A DNA stretch of 64,000 nucleotides. Source: Falciphora oryzae (Eukaryota > Ascomycota > Sordariomycetes > Magnaporthales > Magnaporthaceae). The position numbers and the translations under genes are program-made. Position 1 is the first letter of the stretch. Each line of letters opens with the position of its first letter. Shown piece by piece: positions 32,253 through 42,963 of the stretch. The stretch lies in the NCBI GenBank assembly GCA_000733355.1, contig JNVV01000012.1:332557-396556 (forward strand), written 5' to 3'. The notes under the pieces are model-generated. The model had not been told where the DNA came from. It did no database searches and was given only the letters and a program-made list of their open reading frames with translations.

Positions 32253-33830
32253 CCTGAGATGATGGAAGGCGAGGCTTGGGATGATTTGAGATATATATGT
32301 GGAAGGGGCTAGACTTTACTCCAAGGGAGCTGGAATGCTTTGCTGCTGTCCTGGTTCTCTGGCTGCGGATGTCCTGTAAACTCAGCAACATCTTCGTGAT
32401 GGGAAGTCCACGTTTTATACCTCGAGCAACTATCGTGAATCTCATCGTTCTCCTTCTAAGCATCCTTCTCATACCTCATCGCTAGCCAAACAGAGGGATA
32501 TGCTAGTCAACGGACTACACCGAACCAGATTCGGAAGGCATTTCTCAGCTAGAAGGATGCAAATATTAGGCCGACAAGCCCCCGACTTCACTCGTGATTC
32601 TCTTGAGACTTTTCGTGGACATGTGTGGAGGATTTCCATAAAGACCAAACCCGTTTCAGTTTTCCCCTCGGTAAAGCTGGGAGGTAAGGCGCCGGTGGCA
32701 AGAAGAGTGATGCTGATGGCTCTGGAGTCCAATGGTTGAGTCGGCTACACAGATGCACGCGAGAAGGTGTGTCGATTTTGGACACCGGATGTCTCCCGAG
32801 GAACCCCAAATAGGAATTAAATCTCATCCCGGTGCGGATCGATCTGGCGTCTGGGCATGCAATGTCGTCTGTTCAAGCTAGAGCGGGATCACACCCTTGT
32901 AGGGCTGCTGACGCCGGGCCGCGCCTCGGACCTAAGCATCCCCCAACGAGGATACCGAAACACGTTCTCACTAGAGCACTCTTTAGGATATGCAGGAACA
33001 GCCACGTTATGATCACCGGATGTGAAGCTTACATCCCGTCAAGACATTGCCAATACTCCCGCGAACCAGGGTTCCAGGCCTTCTGGACCCTACAGACAAC
33101 GCACACTAACGGCCCAATGAGGAAAATATTGTTTTAACTTGCAGATGCAGAGTTCCTGCATCATGTGAGTATTGCAGCCGCAGTTGCTCCCAAGGGGTCG
33201 GTTCCAAATGCTTAGAAATTTGCTTAGATGATTTTGCCCCTGGATGTGCCAGATCTGTCATTCGGCAGCCTCCACCACAGTTTTTAGACGCTCAATGGTG
33301 TTCATTCACCGAGGTAGTATCTATGGCTCGAAAGCCCTGTCATCTTGAGTCCGCAGGATTGGAAACCGGATACATCCATGGTATTTAAAATGCAACGTAT
33401 CGCTGCTAAGGAGCTAGACCAGCCCTTTTACGCTTGTTGATATCCAGAGAACCCATCTCGCTACCTAGGCACCTAGGTGGCGGTTGATGAGTAATGGGTG
33501 CGCGTTAAGATTCTTTAGTGACGAGCAGGAGAGAACAAAATTGTAGAAAAGGAAGGATGAACTATCATGGGTACTATGCTACCCCTAGTCAGCTCTAAAA
33601 AAAAAAAAAAAAAAAAAAGAAAGAAAGAAAGAAAAGAGAGAGAGCGAAGTATGTGTAAAGGAAGAGCGTATTCTTTGCACTTGATGTTGCACTTTGAATG
33701 CTGGCTCCAGAGTGCCAATACCATCTGTGTACATCTGATATCCTGATATCTCACCTACAGGGTAGAAAGACGGAGTATAAAAAAACGGCAAAGAGGATTT
33801 CGTAGCCAAGATCAAGAATATTCGGCAAGT
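32253..33830. other. Gene-poor stretch of about 1.6 kb
   Basis: Promoter of the thaumatin-like gene at the left. An A(22) tract at 33597-33618 followed by a GAAA repeat to about 33637 is the only notable sequence. ORFs are short and unconserved. Confidence 0.5.
33597..33637. repeat. A(22) tract followed by (GAAA)n
   Basis: Twenty-two A, then GAAA units and a GA run. A simple-sequence repeat; similar tails follow retroposed sequences, but no element body is recognised upstream. Confidence 0.85.
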
Positions 33831-35065
33831 TTACTGCAGCATATCTGCGATAACTCCCTGCTTTCCCAGCACCCAGAGGATGTCTCTCTCCATCATTTCG
33901 GTTTCCCCGCGAGGCTGCGGCCACTCCTCAGGGCCCTGAGCCGTAAGCTTGCGCAGATCCCGGCTGTTGACAAGGACGCAGCGCGATGTGAGGAGATCAC
34001 GCACCGCGTCAGAGGGAAGCCCGGCTTCTTGCATTCCGTTGATGAGAGAGTTGAGGCACTCGGCCTGGACCTCCATCTTGGCCTCATCACTACTGATGGT
34101 ACCATCCGAGTCGTCAATCCTGTTGGAAATTACGGTGTCCATTCGGCTGCGAACTACTGTGAATTGTTGGCGCTGGATGATGCAGGACCGGATAACGTCC
34201 GCGTCGATCTGGTCAAAGACATTGTGACAATTTAGTGCCGATTCGCTTGTAAAAACACGGGAGGGTGCTTGATCGGTCGACAGCAGCGATCCACACTCGC
34301 CCGGAGTATTTCTGTGCTTACCTCGCTGAAGCGATCTCCAGAAACGACAAAAACATGGTCGAAGAGGTACAGCTGAGACCTTTCGTAGTACCGGGAGCTC
34401 GGAAACTTGAGGGTGCCTCCTCCCGGGATATCATGCAAAAAGACCCCTTGCGAAAGGGTCCCGCGGATGGAGCCATGTGCCGCGTACTTGGCCCGTGCCG
34501 TCGTCGTCTCGGTGTTGCCCGTAGCCGCGGCCGCGGGGTCACGGGGCCCCAGGCCCCTCAGCGCGTTGACGAGCGACGACTTCCCGCTGCCCGCGACGCC
34601 GCAGATGGCAACGTGCGTCGCCTCCTCCTCGAGCCCGAGCCCCTGCCGCTCCGTGACGATGCGCTGCTCGTCGACGCGCTCGCGGCCCTCGCCGTCCGTC
34701 GAGGCCGCCGCCCAGTCCAGCAGCGACTTGCCCACGGCGAAGGCGCCGTGGGCCAGGGCGACGCAGAACAGGCTGCCGGTGGCGAGGACGGCGGCGCCGC
34801 CGACGAGCGCCGCGCAGCCCGCGCCGACCTCGACGCAGGCGGCCGCGAACCCCACGGAGCTCGTGATAGAGACGTGGCCGACGGCGGCGCCCAGGACGCT
34901 GGGGATGAGGACGAGGGCACGCTTGGGGACGTCGATGTAGCCCCCGATGGAGAACGGCAGGGGAGACGGGTCGGTTGCGGTGGTGGCCTGCTGGCGCGCT
35001 CTCCCGTCCGATTGGTCCTCCTCTGTGTTAGACACCGGATAGGCTGTGTTGTTGTAAGTCGCCAT
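33831..35065 (-). CDS. Immunity-related-GTPase-like (IRG-type) P-loop GTPase with hydrophobic N-terminal region
   Basis: Exons are 35065-34322 and 34208-33831, giving 373 residues. The G domain follows a ~150-residue N-terminal part. Motifs: P-loop GVAGSGKS (156-163) in THVAICGVAGSGKSSLVNAL; the switch I region has ATGNTETT, as IRG proteins have TG(V)xETT; G3 is HDIPGGGT (211-218); the strand after it reads LFDHVFVVSGDRFSE; after splicing, FTVVRSRMD takes the place of the IRG G4 segment (normally TKVD). LTSRCVLVNSRDL is the G5-like strand. This order and spacing match vertebrate IRG (p47) GTPases better than septins, dynamins or AIG1. Residues ~48-116 are strongly hydrophobic (ALVLIPSVLGAAVGHV..., AALVGGAAVLATGSLFCVAL), suggesting membrane insertion, unlike most vertebrate members. 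Function in fungi is unknown. It borders the HET/ankyrin region. Confidence 0.83.
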
Positions 35066-35698
35066 TTTCGCTTGGGTTGAGGTTGCCTGCTGGTCTGTCC
35101 TCTCGCTCGACGGGGATGAGGGAGTTAGGGATCCCCATTGTTTTATAAGCCTCAAGCAAGACGATCGAAAGGCAAGGCTGGCTACACTTCCTTTGTGATG
35201 CCTAAGTGCGAATACACTTATGTGCGGCAGTATTTATGCGAGACCGCATTGATGTCTTTTGTCAGCCTCACCGTTGGCCATGTAAATGGACCACAACGGC
35301 GCATCATTTCAGCCTTCCCGTTGGCCACCTAGAGGGACCACAGACACTCAGCCTGGCCGAGGCCGCACGTAATGATGGTGGGATTCAAGGTAAATCGCGA
35401 CGGCAAGGCACATTTTCAGCGGCGACCAGAGACAGCTTTGTTCAATATGTACCGTAACATAAATGAGGGTAAGGCTAGGTTTCTACCTGGCGACCTTTGG
35501 CTTTGAAAACGCACCTACTCTACCAGCCCTAGCCACGTATTCTATACAGGCAGGCAACCCAGTCTGTTGCTGGAAAGTGGGAGTTATGTGCCTGATTAAA
35601 AATGAATATGTACCATCCCCTTGGTATATCTCTCTCCTCCGAAAACAATTCAAGCCACCCAATAGAAAGCAAAGCAAGCAAGCAATGCGTACACCACC
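35066..35698. other. Intergenic region, no gene seen
   Basis: Promoter of the IRG-like gene and 3' end of the transporter. Short ORFs only. Confidence 0.5.
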
Positions 35699-37682
35699 TT
35701 AGTAGGTGTAGCGGAACCGCTTGTTCTCCTTGTCGGTCATGCGGGCCCAGATCTCGGGCTCCATGAAGGCGTCCTCGGTCTCGGACTCGGAGCTGTTGCG
35801 CTTCTTGTTCTGCCAGACGTAGTAGAGGAACAGGACAAAGGTGGTGAGCGCGCAGGCCGCCTGCGTGCACATGACGGCCAGCTTGGCGGGGCGGTACTCG
35901 GGCGCGTCCTTGGCCTGGAACGTCTGCGGGCCGATGATGTTGCCGAGCGAGAAGGAGCCGCTGATGACGGCGGCGGCGAAGGCGCGCTTGGTGGCACCGC
36001 CAAAGTTGGCAGCAGTCCACTGTGGCGGTGAGATGCCTGTTAGCTTGCTTGCCTGACTTTCTCAAGGGGCAGGAGAAGAGGGTCGTCGAACTTACGTTGT
36101 AGAAGATGGCCAGGGGGGCGACGACGGCATTGACGAGGTAGATGCCGGCCAGGATACCCGACCTGTTGGACGTGGGCAGGAACGACATGAGAGCACCGCC
36201 CACAATGCTATCATCAGGGTTGGTGCTGTTAGTCTCGAGACATACGGATATTCCCAACGGCGGAAAGGGGACAAACGTACGCAGGGATGATGCAGCCGAT
36301 GATCCAGGCCCAACGGTGCGACTGGTGGCGAATGCCGTATCCAACCAGGAGGGTGAAGAAGATGCTGACGACACCCGAGGGCATGTTCATCAGAGCAGCC
36401 CTCTTGGGGTCATAGCCAAGGTTGCGGATAAGCGTAGCCGAGTACGTGGTCACGACACCGCTCGAGACGGAGAGCTGGAAGGGGTTCGTCAGTCGACTGT
36501 TACTGTTGAACATTCCTTAGCGGAGGTGCGAAGGACAACATACCAGAATAACCGAGAGGAGCATGAGGTACATCTGCGGGTCCATGAGAGCCTCGAGGAT
36601 CTCCTTGGCGCGGAACTTGCGGCTCTGGATGCCCGTCTGGTTCACACTGACATGCTTGAGCAGGGCAACCTTCTCGCCGTCGGAGAGCCAGCTGGCCTGC
36701 ATGGGGGTGTCGGGGAGGTAGAAGAAGGTGAAGAGGCCGATGGCGACGGTGAGGCAGCCCAGGGCCACGAACATGGCGCGCCAGCCGGCCAGCGAGGAGC
36801 CGGTCGGGTCGACATGCTGGAAGCCATACGAGACGGCACCGCCGACGATCTGGCCCAGACCCAGACCGGAGTACCAGAAGGAGAAGCGGGGAGCCTGCTC
36901 AGACTTGGTGTACCACTGGCTGCTGATGAGCATGAGCGAGGGCGCAATGGTGGCCTCAAACATGCCCAGGAAGATGCGCGACACCAGCAGGGTCTGGTAG
37001 TTGAAGGCAGCGGCGCCGCAGGCCGTGGCAGTGCCCCAGAAGATAACGTTGGCACCCAGCCATTTGGCGGCGGGGAACAGCTGCAGGAAGTAGACTACCA
37101 AGTGAGGAGGAGCGAGATCCCAGATCGTCAGAAGGCCGGCCGGTTCCACGAGGGTTTCAAGGAGAGGGGTGGATAGGAGGCGAAGAGAAAAAAGAAGAAA
37201 AAAAAGTTTGTGCTACTCACTGTTGGGGATCTCGAAGCACAGTAGGCCCACGAAGAGGAAGGTGGCGATGTTGGAGAAGTCGTTGCCAACGAGGTTGAGG
37301 TCTTTTTGGATGCCCATGACGGCGGCGTACTGAGGTGAGACGGAAAATCATATGTTAAAAATAGCCGAGCCCGGTTTGTGCGTGACGGCTGTTGGTGCCC
37401 TCCCTCCCCACTGTGATGACTTACGTTGAGGATGACCTTGTCGAGGAACTGCATAGTGTAACAGCAGAACATCAGGGGCACAATGCGCCAGTCGATCCGC
37501 CGGCGAAGGGCCGCGAGGTCGACGCCCTCGTGAGAGTCGGCATCGCGGTGGGCGTCGAGGTAGTTCCACGCCGCGTCGACTTCGGCGGTAGCGCCTCCTT
37601 GTTCGGCGGGCTTGCCGCCAACGGGGGATGGGCTGGTGTCGACCACCTGCTCCTTGGGCTCCTTGTCTTCGTTGGAAGACAT
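35699..37682 (-). CDS. MFS transporter of the Dal5 / anion:cation symporter family
   Basis: Six exons: 37682-37425, 37329-37221, 37094-36544, 36474-36281, 36207-36096 and 36019-35699, giving 514 residues. A hydrophilic 60-residue N-terminus leads to LRRRIDWRIVPLMFCCYTM, the first helix. Helix 2-3 carries DFSNIATFLFVGLLCFEIPN, followed by WGTATACGAAAFNYQTLL, then SRIFLGMFEATIAPSLML and QWYTKSEQAPRFSFWYSG, hallmarks of the allantoate/nicotinate/vitamin permease group. The second half gives helices such as GVVTTYSATLIRNLGYDP and AGIYLVNAVVAPLAIFYN. It ends with a charged cytoplasmic tail. All five introns are 60-130 nt. The family takes up small organic acids, ureides, vitamins or dipeptides by proton symport at the plasma membrane; the substrate cannot be told. 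It starts at the ATG 37682; GTG codons upstream are not used. Confidence 0.92.
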
Positions 37683-40600
37683 CTTGTCCTTCACCTCTTC
37701 TTACTCTTATTTGTCTGTAAAGCAAGGGGATGCAAGGCTGTGAATGACGCTGCCCCAAAACCGAGAAAAAAAAAATCAACAGAGGGGCCGAGGGGTATCT
37801 TGAATAAGGGCTGAAAGGAAGCGAAAGTCAAAATTCAGAAGGCGACCATCGATAGGATCGATCGGCAAGATGACCGGGCGGGTATTCCAGGCAGGCCACG
37901 CGAAGCTTCTGGGATGACCAGGAGTAGGACACGAGGCAGTCCGGCAACTTGGGAACAAAGGGAACCAACGGGAAAAGCCACGAGGCAGGGAAGGCCACTC
38001 CAGTTAAAAAGGGCAATGCTCTGCAGGTTCGGCGCGGGAGAAGCGAATCCAGGGGAATATTGAGTGGATGCTAATTACCAACTGGTGCCAAGGGAATGGG
38101 TACGTCTGGAAGAAAGAGAAGGAAATCAAGGAGACAAGGGAGATGGCGTGTCCAGGTGCCAGTATCCTCCCTTCGTGCAACACAAGGGGTATAAGCAGGG
38201 CGTGGGACAAACCGACCGCGGAGGATGGCCTACCTTGGCTTTCTTGGAGCAGCCCAGCACAGGTCCCTAGCAAGTGATCGACGGCCACCAGGCTAGACTT
38301 GGATGCGCTAAACAGGACGCTATCCCCAGTGAGCACTGCGGTTGTGCAGACTGAGGCCAGGGTTGTTTCTGGTACGGGGAGTGGGTGGACGGGCGGACAG
38401 ACTGGACCGCCAGAACCAAGCGTCTCGAAGGTGGTTCAAGCATGAGGCGTTCGGGCCAAGAAGCCATGATTACCAGCTTGGGTCGCATCGGTACCTTGGA
38501 AAGAATGGTCGTAATAATGCGGATCGTAAGCGACGGGCGGCACAGCTCAGTCCTTTCCGTGTGCCCACCTCGGGCTGGATGCTGGCCCATGGCATGGGTG
38601 GGAGGTCCTTTGGCTGCTGGGGAGGAGAAACGAAAGGATGGTCACTCGAGGTGGGGTGGGCAGGTGGAGAAGAAAGCGGCGAGGGTGCCACAAACGGCTT
38701 TCCTGGGACGCCAACGACATTCGAGCCATGCAACATGGGAGAGAAAAAAATTAAAACGAAGAAAAGGTATTGACCGCGACCAACCATCACCGCACAATGC
38801 AACCAACAAGCAGCGTGAAGACTGCATGGGTCCCAGCTGCGTGTCAATGTCGGCAGCAAATTCTACTACGTAATACGTATCAATACGTACGGTGGTATTT
38901 TTGTGCCGTGTGGGTTTCTTTTCGCTTCTCCTTTTTGTTGCCTGCAGCCCTCGTCTTACTGCAACTGCAACGTGTGATATCCACTTGGCTCCCGGGGGTT
39001 GATGTTCCAATTTTTTTTTTCTTTTTTTTTTTTTCTTCTGTTTTTCTCGCGCTTTTGTTTCTTTTTCATATTTCTCGTTCTGACTTTGTGCTTTCTTTTT
39101 ATTCCTCTTTTCTTTCAGCTGACACCGACAGCTGAGCGAGGACGATCAAAAAGCATCGAGTCCGCCCGTGCCGTCTCTTGGGTGTGGACTTGTCAAAACC
39201 CTATGTTGGTGGAGGTTGTCGGCCTAACTCTTGTTTTTCCCGCACCACCACCTCAAGCCTGGGCTGGTAAAACCCTGCGCCTACGCGGTGGCGCCTTCCT
39301 GGAACGGCAATTAGAGTGGCGTCGAGTGGTCGGGAGCACGGATGGAGAGCCGCGGTCTCGTTTTGATTTGCGTGGAGGCCCCTGTTACTGGCCTGCCGCC
39401 CCCTGTCAATGAGCCCACCCAAGCTCAAGAGAGCACAGACAATCGTAGGACGGGAAGGATCGGGAGGGTGTGCATCATGCTTGGCTTCCATTTCTCCTCA
39501 GGGCAATTCCTAGCCGCACTTGGAGTGGACAGCCAGCCCGCGCTGCGGAGCCTCCCGCAGATGAGGGTTTTTTCCAGACGAAATCAGGCCTCATGCACAG
39601 CCGGCTGTTGGCTCGGGTTCTAGTTGCCTTTTTCATTGTTTGCCGCGTCCTTTCCATCCCTCGGCGCCATATCTCGTCTTGTGGCGCACCACGAGGCGCC
39701 CCTCGACCGGCACACCGACCAAGCGTCTTGCTTTATCCCTCCGGCCGCCCGCCATAGGCCCCGAAAGCGCCGTTGAAAAGGGAGAGATCGACGATACAAT
39801 CGATGGCAGGCAAGCCACAGACTAGACTAGCGCCTAGCTAGCCCATGATTGCCGACACCTGTCTCAGTGAAATCGACGCGCGGAAGCAAGTTTTTGCTGC
39901 ATATCACTTCCTGTCTGCGCCGCTCTCCTTTCTTTTTCTCTTGCGTTTCCGGTGCCATCCCGCCACCAAGTCCCGTGCATAGCCTAAAATAGACAGAAGA
40001 CCCAGGCGTCGCACCGACACAGCAATAGCCCGGCCAAGGGACCTCCACTATCATGCCGTGGCTGAAGCGTGGGGGGTCGTCTTGGACGATGGACCGACGG
40101 ACTGATGGCATGCGACGTCGTCCATCCACACACCGATCAAGGACTCAGGCCAGAGGCACAGGCCACGGGTAGCTTTGGGGCCTTGGGGCTTGTTGTGCTT
40201 GTTTTCTGATCAGCGCGTCCCACTCCCAAAGTGGATGGTCGGCTCGGTGTCGGTATGCGGCACAAGCTCTCAGCCTGCTACTTGGTCCCAGTGGTCCCTC
40301 AGAAACGCCTCCGACGTTGCTGTGGGCTTTCCGCGGCCAATTACCACGCAAGGGAGCGCTCGCTAGCCCTTGCTTCAACCCGCAGGCGCCCTCGTCTCTG
40401 ACCCTTGGACCAAGGTGTCGCACATCTTGGGATGCGAGTGCAATCCATGCTCACTGTTCTGAGTGGCTCGCGCCCCGAATACGTGCTTCTCCATATTGCC
40501 CGGAAAACGATCCCTCATCTCCGGGTCAAGAGTGCGTGCTGCAACCACCCCAGTCACTTCCTCCATCCCGTCCCCTGACCGGGACGAAGTTTGAGGGCCC

Positions 40601-41299
40601 CGGTCTGAGAAACTTGGTCCTGGCAGCTGTCAATGGCCCATCGTCACCCCATTCACTTCCCGCAGCGCGCCACGGCGACCGTTGGGACCTGCACTGGATC
40701 CAAGTCTGCTGCAACGAGGTTGAAACTTTGGAACCGAGCCTCGTTTTTGCTGTCCCGCCTCCTCCTCTTCGGCTTCACGGCGGCATAAATTTCCTAGCGT
40801 CTCACACGCCCCTTCTACCCTGTACGTGGGATTTGGCCGACCTGGAGAGAGGGGGTGTGGAGGAGCGGGGACTGATGTCCAGAGATCCTATCCCTTGGAG
40901 CCTTCCTAGATGTGCCGGTGCCAACAAGAGTTCAGAGAAGGGGTTATGCTGATCTTCTGTCAGGCAGCTTTAAGCTCTAGCCCCTGGCATTGAGATTCGC
41001 CCGACGCGCTAGTTGCCCCGGGCATCGTCAACCGTTGTAGATCCTTCCCCTATCCTGCTCTGTCAGGCACCTGCACGTCCTCTCTATTGCCCGGAACCGC
41101 GGTATTTCCCGCGCGGCGCATATCATCCCGAAGGGCCCCCAGCTTGCGACTCTGGAAACCTGCCCTCGGAGACCGTGTCCCCACGACGAGAACAGATAAA
41201 CACCGGAACGGGCCCCCTCCCTCAAAGTCCCAAGACGGTCCCAAGACGGCCTAAGACGAAAGCGACAAGGAAATATCAGGCAACTAAATAACATCCAAG
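37683..41299. other. 3.6-kb gene-poor stretch
   Basis: No ORF here has a recognisable family or credible splice structure. Pyrimidine-rich tracts occur at about 39008-39115, and a cluster of overlapping TACGTA palindromes at about 38871-38895. It may be a long promoter region for the transporter and the receptor-like gene, or hold non-coding transcripts or unrecognised small genes. Confidence 0.5.
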
Positions 41300-42620
41300 A
41301 TGGGCTGGGTAGACAACGCAAGCCCCGAGGTCGAGGAGCTGTCCGAGTACAGGCTCATCATCGCCATCAGCGTCCTCCTCTCCGTCGTCTCCATCAGTGT
41401 CGTGTGCGCGCGCCTCTGGATCCGGCACACCAACCATGGCCTCAGCGCCGACGATCACATGGCGACCTTGTCCATGTTCTTCGCCCTGCTTTACTCCATC
41501 ATCTGCATCGTCCAGACCAAGTATGGGTTAGGCCTGCCCATAGCGCTGCGCCCAAAGCCTAACCTGCTTCCTTACACGCGCTGGAACTATGCCGGCCGGC
41601 CCATCTACCAGATGGGCATCAGCTTCTTCAAGGTCGCCCTGCTCATCAGCTACCTACGCCTGTTCCAGGGCACCTCGCACCGGGGGTACCGCGCCACCGT
41701 CTGGATCACCATCGTCGCCGTCGTGCTCGGCCATCTCGGCTGCTCGCTAAGTCTCGTGCTCGCCTGCAACCCGGTCTACAAGTCCTGGGATCCGCTGGTA
41801 CCGGGCACGTGCTTGCCCCCGGGGCCGAGTTTCACGGGATACGCCATTGTCACCATTGTGTCCGACATTGCAGTCACCATCATCCCGCTGCCCGTGCTTA
41901 TCGGGCTCAACGTCAGCCGCTCAAAGAAGATCGGTCTCGTCTTCATCTTCGTCCTGGGTCTCTTTACCACGATTTGCTCCGTCCTGCGTTACCTGCAGAT
42001 CGACAGGATCCAGTTTGGTGATGGCAACTCCACCATGCTTGTCCTTTGGGGTGTTATCGAGTTTAACGTTGGTGTAAGTGTTTTTCTCCTCGTAGCATAT
42101 ACAGTCTCCATACTAACGTGTGTTTGAAAAAAAGAACATGGTCTCGTCACTCCCGTTCCTCGCACCCGTGTTCCTCCGCCGGGCCAAGGAATACCGCTCC
42201 CGCTACCAGCAAGGCTCCGCTGGCCCCAGCGGCAGCGGGCGCAACCGGGCCGGCAGCCAGAAACTCGGCAGCTACGGCGGCGGCGGCAGCAGCAAGGCCT
42301 TCTACAAGACCGACGACACGTACATGCTCGAGACTGTCACGGACAAGGACAACGGCACCAACAAGAAGGGTGGGAACAGGGGCGGCGACCACGAGAACTC
42401 GTCGACGTCGTCGTCCCCGCTGCCCACCACGATCCAGAACAGGAGCGAGGAGGAGATCCTCAAGGGCTCGTCGGCAACGTACACTTCCCACAACGACGAC
42501 CACAACACCACCCAGTCCGCGGGCCACGGGCGCGGCACCAGCGGAATCATGAAGTCGGTCACATACAGCGTGCGCGTCCAGGACCAGGATGGAGACAACG
42601 CCCCTGGCCGTGCGCGATAA
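41300..42620 (+). CDS. PTH11/rhodopsin-domain-type seven-helix membrane protein
   Basis: Exons are 41300-42073 and 42135-42620, giving 419 residues. About seven hydrophobic segments are visible: LIIAISVLLSVVSISVVCA, MATLSMFFALLYSIICIV, ISFFKVALLISYLRLF, VWITIVAVVLGHLGCSLSLV, YAIVTIVSDIAVTIIPLPV, IGLVFIFVLGLFTTICSV and MLVLWGVIEFNVG at the splice junction. The motif LLISYLRLFQG, the SDIAVTIIPLPVL segment and VIEFNVGNMVSSLPFLAPV are characteristic of the fungal integral membrane (rhodopsin-like, PTH11-related) family, putative G-protein-coupled sensors. The cytoplasmic tail of ~150 residues is Ser/Thr/Asn/Gly-rich and probably disordered. There is no CFEM domain at the N-terminus. Ligand unknown. 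Confidence 0.88.
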
Positions 42621-42963
42621 ATGGCTGCTTGTGCTTTGTCATTAGGCGGGCTGATATTTGTTTTAGGATGTCTTGACTACTTGGTTACTTGTTTGACTAC
42701 TTGTTTGTTCTGTTTGTGCAATTACTACTGCGGGATATCAAGGCGAACTTGAGGGCCAGAAAAGAAAAAGCGAGTTGGATAATGTCTTTGTTAGGTAGAT
42801 GTCGATAGTATACTCACGAAAACCCAGATCATACATAGTCCTGTCTAATTGTAAATAAATCGTCTTAAAACACGCTGGCAGTGTTTGCGACAGCTACTCA
42901 TCTTCTCTGTACACACAACACAATACATTATAGCGTTAAACCCATGAGAACAGCACATCCCCC
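42621..42963. other. Convergent intergenic region
   Basis: About 340 bases holding two 3' ends; A/T-rich, nothing else seen. Confidence 0.5.

Noticed and set aside
30905..32472. Long frames crossing the N run on both strands
   Set aside because: They are open only because N codons are not stops; the real frame is the thaumatin-like one.
36142..37176. 344-codon plus-strand frame
   Set aside because: It is antisense to the MFS transporter and crosses its introns.
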